Assembly (NCBI RefSeq): GCF_030758975.1
Contig: NZ_CP132359.1
Location: forward strand, 884,811 to 948,810
Source of the DNA: Bosea beijingensis
GTDB lineage: Bacteria > Pseudomonadota > Alphaproteobacteria > Rhizobiales > Beijerinckiaceae
Length of the DNA: 64,000 bases
Direction: 5' to 3'
Every line of letters starts with the position of its first letter. The stretch's first letter is position 1. Both the position numbers and the translations under genes were made by a program. Below the pieces are notes generated by a model. It made no database searches, had not been told where the DNA came from, and saw only the letters and a program-made list of their open reading frames with translations. Positions 61,455-64,000 of this stretch are shown piece after piece.

Positions 61455-62429
61455 ATGGCAGAAAACGAAGACAACATGAGCGACGCGTTCGGCGGCCTGG
61501 TGCTGCTGGCCTTCGATCTCCTGGATTCCGAGGTTGCACGGGCTCCGGAGCGCCTCATCCAGACCTTCAAGAACCCGGCACTGCTCAAGGCGGCCGAGAA
61601 TGCGGTCCTCAGCTTCGCGAAATCCCGCAGCCCGACCGCCAGCTCGCAATTGACGACCGAAGAGATCGGCAAGCTGCAATCCTCGATCGTCAACGGCGTG
61701 AAAACGGCTGCGACCGACGCCTATCTCAAGCAGATCAAGGAATCCTCGAAGTTCAAGGCGCTGGAAAAGCAGCTCAAGAACTTCGAGGACGCGGCGAAAT
61801 CATCGGCGATCGGCGTCTGGGTCGATCACAACAAGGGCATTCTCTATGTGGTCGGCGCGGTGCTGGCGGTCGGTTCCGGCGTCGCGCTCTACATCACCAA
61901 GCCGTCCGGCACGATCTACGGCATGGGCATCCGGGAGCTGGAGAAGCTGAAATTCGAGGTGCTGAAGGTCGGCACGCTGAAATCCGGCCAGGTCACCGTT
62001 GGTCTCGGCAACATCATCTTCGACCCGACGGCCGAGCGCTATGGCGGCAAGGTCACCGGGAAAATCGCCTGGGAGCAGCTCAAGATCGACCTGTCGCTGC
62101 AGATCGTCACCGCAAACGCGAAGGCGCCCGAGGTCACCAGCGAAGTCGGGGTGAAATACGGCGTGATCAGCCTGAACGCGACCAACAAGGTCGACCTGAC
62201 GAAACCGAAAGTCGATCTGACGCTGCGGCTCAGCGCCAACAAGGATCGTTTCGGCCTGTCGGTTGCCGCCAATATCAAGGACGACAACGTCACCGGCAGC
62301 GCCTCGGCCTCCTACAAAATCGCCGAGAGCCTGAAGCTGGGCGTCGATCTCAGCCGCAAGAACCGCCCCGACATGGGGAACCAGACCGAGAACATGATCA
62401 TGTTCGAGCTCAAGGGCACGTTCCCCTGA
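61455..62429 (+). CDS. Unrecognised protein with one membrane span and beta-rich tail
   Basis: 324 aa from ATG 61455 (GGAG 10 nt upstream). Residues 1-120 are helical, with charged amphipathic helices (AYLKQIKESSKFKALEKQL). A membrane span at about 134-150 (GILYVVGAVLAVGSGVALYI) follows. Residues 165-324 alternate short apolar and polar runs with many Lys/Asp/Asn (SEVGVKYGVISLNATNKVDL, LGVDLSRKNRPDMG) and end in MIMFELKGTF, like the last strand of a barrel. No signal peptide. I do not recognise a family. Inserted between nrdR and glyA on the opposite strand. Confidence 0.8.
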   Translation: MAENEDNMSDAFGGLVLLAFDLLDSEVARAPERLIQTFKNPALLKAAENAVLSFAKSRSPTASSQLTTEEIGKLQSSIVNGVKTAATDAYLKQIKESSKFKALEKQLKNFEDAAKSSAIGVWVDHNKGILYVVGAVLAVGSGVALYITKPSGTIYGMGIRELEKLKFEVLKVGTLKSGQVTVGLGNIIFDPTAERYGGKVTGKIAWEQLKIDLSLQIVTANAKAPEVTSEVGVKYGVISLNATNKVDLTKPKVDLTLRLSANKDRFGLSVAANIKDDNVTGSASASYKIAESLKLGVDLSRKNRPDMGNQTENMIMFELKGTFP

Positions 62430-62460
62430 GCCCGAAGCATGCAGGTTCCCCGATCCCGCC

Positions 62461-63759
62461 TCAGTAGATCGGGAAGCGCGCCGTCAGCGCCTTGACCTTG
62501 GCGGTGACCGCCTGCTCGATCGCGGCATTGCCTTCCTCGCCATGGGCCGCGAGACCGTCCAGCACCTCGGCTATCAGTTCGCCGACCTGCTTGAACTCGG
62601 CGATGCCGAAGCCGCGCGAAGTCGCCGCCGGGGTGCCCAGGCGGATGCCCGAGGTCGTCATCGGCTTCTCGGGATCGAAGGGGATGCCGTTCTTGTTGCA
62701 GGTGATGTGCGCACGGCCGAGCGCGGCTTCCGCCGCCTTGCCGGTCAGCTTCTTCGAGCGCAGGTCGACCAGCATCAGGTGGTTGTCGGTGCCGCCGGTG
62801 ACGAGATCGAAGCCCTTCGACTTCAGCGTCTCGGCCAGCGCCTTGGCATTGGCGACGACGGCGTGGGCGTAGGTCTTGAACTCCGGCTGCAGCGCCTCGT
62901 GGAACGAAACCGCCTTGGCGGCGATGACATGCATCAGCGGGCCGCCCTGGATGCCCGGGAAGATCGCCGAATTGACCTTCTTCGCGATCGCCTCGTCATT
63001 GGTCAGGATCATGCCGCCGCGCGGGCCGCGCAGGGTCTTGTGCGTCGTGGTGGTGACGACATGGGCATGCGGGAACGGCGAGGGATGCGCGCCGCCGGCG
63101 ACGAGCCCGGCGAAATGGGCGATGTCGACCATGAAATAAGCGCCGACCTTGTCGGCGATCTCGCGGAAGCGGGCGAAATCCCAGTGGCGGGCATAGGCCG
63201 AGCCGCCAGCGACGATGACCTTCGGCTTGTGCTCGACGGCGAGGCGCTCCATCGCGTCGTAGTCGATCATCTGGTCGACGACGCAGACGCCGTAGGAGAC
63301 GACGTTGAACCACTTGCCGGACTGGTTGACCGGCGCGCCATGGGTCAGGTGCCCGCCGGCAGCGAGGTCGAGGCCCATGAAGGTATCGCCGGGCTGCATC
63401 AGCGCCATGAAGACGCCCTGATTGGCCTGCGAGCCGGAGTTCGGCTGAACGTTGGCGTAAGCGCAGCCGAAGAGGCGCGTGGCGCGCTCGATCGCGAGCT
63501 TCTCGGCGATGTCGACGAACTGGCAGCCGCCATAATAGCGCCGGCCCGGATAACCCTCGGCATATTTGTTGGTCATCACCGAGCCCTGTGCTTCGAGCAC
63601 GGCGCGGGAGACGATGTTCTCGGAGGCGATCAGCTCGATCTCGTCGCGCTGGCGACCGAGCTCCAGGTCGATCGCGCGGGCGATCTCGGGATCGGCATCA
63701 TGCAGCGAGGCGCCGAAGAAGGAGTTCGAGAGGTGCTTGTTCAGCGCGGCGTCGGTCAT
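62461..63759 (-). CDS. glyA: Serine hydroxymethyltransferase
   Basis: 432 aa PLP enzyme interconverting serine and glycine with tetrahydrofolate. [46 protein letters not shown] and the PLP lysine [15 protein letters not shown] are diagnostic. AGGAG precedes ATG 63759. Gene order nrdR-glyA region is common, here interrupted by one gene. Confidence 0.98.
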   Translation of the reverse strand: MTDAALNKHLSNSFFGASLHDADPEIARAIDLELGRQRDEIELIASENIVSRAVLEAQGSVMTNKYAEGYPGRRYYGGCQFVDIAEKLAIERATRLFGCAYANVQPNSGSQANQGVFMALMQPGDTFMGLDLAAGGHLTHGAPVNQSGKWFNVVSYGVCVVDQMIDYDAMERLAVEHKPKVIVAGGSAYARHWDFARFREIADKVGAYFMVDIAHFAGLVAGGAHPSPFPHAHVVTTTTHKTLRGPRGGMILTNDEAIAKKVNSAIFPGIQGGPLMHVIAAKAVSFHEALQPEFKTYAHAVVANAKALAETLKSKGFDLVTGGTDNHLMLVDLRSKKLTGKAAEAALGRAHITCNKNGIPFDPEKPMTTSGIRLGTPAATSRGFGIAEFKQVGELIAEVLDGLAAHGEEGNAAIEQAVTAKVKALTARFPIY

Positions 63760-63879
63760 GTCCGGCTCCTGAAGTTCAACGGCCGGTGGGCGCCCGGCTT
63801 CGTCGCGGCTCCCCTATCATGTGGCGGGAGGCTGTCCAAGCGATAGATGCCGCGGCGGAAAAGCTGCATCGCCGCAGCG

Positions 63880-64000
63880 TCAACCGCCCGGCTTTTGCCG
63901 CTTCGGCAGCAATTTCTTCTCCGCGGCTGGGCGGGACGGCGTGTAGGCGAGCGGCCGGCGCGACGCCGTGCGCAGCAGCGCCCGGAAGGTCGGGCATTCC
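63880..64000 (-). CDS. C-terminal tail of a protein cut by the window end
   Basis: On the minus strand a frame with strongly G/C third positions runs from the window edge (ECPTFRALLRTASRRPLAY...) to TGA at 63880-63882, about 39 codons, ending LLPKRQKPGG. Basic, probably disordered tail. Too little to identify. Confidence 0.5.
   Translation of the reverse strand, partial: ECPTFRALLRTASRRPLAYTPSRPAAEKKLLPKRQKPGG

Noticed and set aside
63760..63879. Glycine riboswitch ahead of glyA
   Set aside because: Only 120 nt are available and no tandem aptamer-like fold was seen.
1..64000. CRISPR arrays, rRNA genes, insertion sequences, phage genes, toxin-antitoxin pairs
   Set aside because: No regular direct repeats with spacers, no transposase or integrase-like proteins and no rRNA-like sequence were seen.

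Overview
The window looks like the chromosome of a free-living alphaproteobacterium of the order Hyphomicrobiales (Rhizobiales), probably a Bosea-like or related genus. The evidence is very high GC with strong G/C bias at third codon positions, frequent GTG/TTG starts, and alphaproteobacterial gene orders: nrdR-ribD-ribE-ribH-nusB-thiL, plsX-fabH-ihfA-merR, rplM-rpsI, hom-glpX, and a divergent bamE / ubiquinol-cytochrome c chaperone pair. Also present are a class I PHA synthase and short palindromic intergenic repeats of a type common in this order. The genus is inference; no rRNA gene is present to settle it.

Layout. 0-2.4 kb: end of a TRAP transporter operon (dctQ cut by the window edge, dctP) with a divergent GntR/FCD regulator. 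2.7-11 kb: tRNA-Glu, recJ, an FAD dehydrogenase, then a minus-strand block of aminotransferase, small membrane protein, hom and glpX. 11-16.6 kb: lipoprotein, phaC, an AAC(6')-like acetyltransferase, a FadL-type porin and an FAH-family hydrolase. 17-22.7 kb: LuxR-type regulator, argC, speB, SDR, rpsI, rplM. 22.8-27.7 kb: thioesterase, enoyl-CoA hydratase, CoA-binding protein, metY, ctaA. 27.9-39.7 kb: an exopolysaccharide locus (deacetylase, GNAT/CelD-like, Wzz with a degenerate kinase domain, Wza, GT4, WcaJ-like initiator, Wzy-like polymerase, methyltransferase) interrupted by a paired SMR exporter. 39.9-41.3 kb: tRNA-Pro and a gene-poor, repeat-bearing stretch with small proteins. 41.35-44.65 kb: carboxylesterase, ring-cleaving dioxygenase, DoxX and LysR, which resembles the Bacillus MhqD/MhqO/MhqP quinone-response set. 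44.7-46 kb: small membrane protein, SugE/Gdx-type SMR, lipoprotein. 46-50.3 kb: merR, ihfA, fabH, plsX, DUF177, cytochrome bc1 chaperone. 50.4-56.9 kb: bamE, DUF4262, EamA exporter, hppA, ureidoglycine aminohydrolase, MFS. 57-64 kb: thiL, nusB, rib genes, nrdR, an unrecognised membrane protein, glyA and a cut gene tail.

Most of the window is housekeeping. The parts most worth following up are: the Mhq-like cluster with a clean LysR-type palindrome in its divergent promoter; the Wzz protein whose kinase-like domain lacks Walker motifs; a short translated leader overlapping an orphan long-stem hairpin upstream of wza; the AAC(6')-like acetyltransferase; and an unassigned protein at 61.5-62.4 kb with one membrane segment and a beta-rich tail. 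I saw no CRISPR array, prophage, insertion sequence, toxin-antitoxin pair or obvious defence island.
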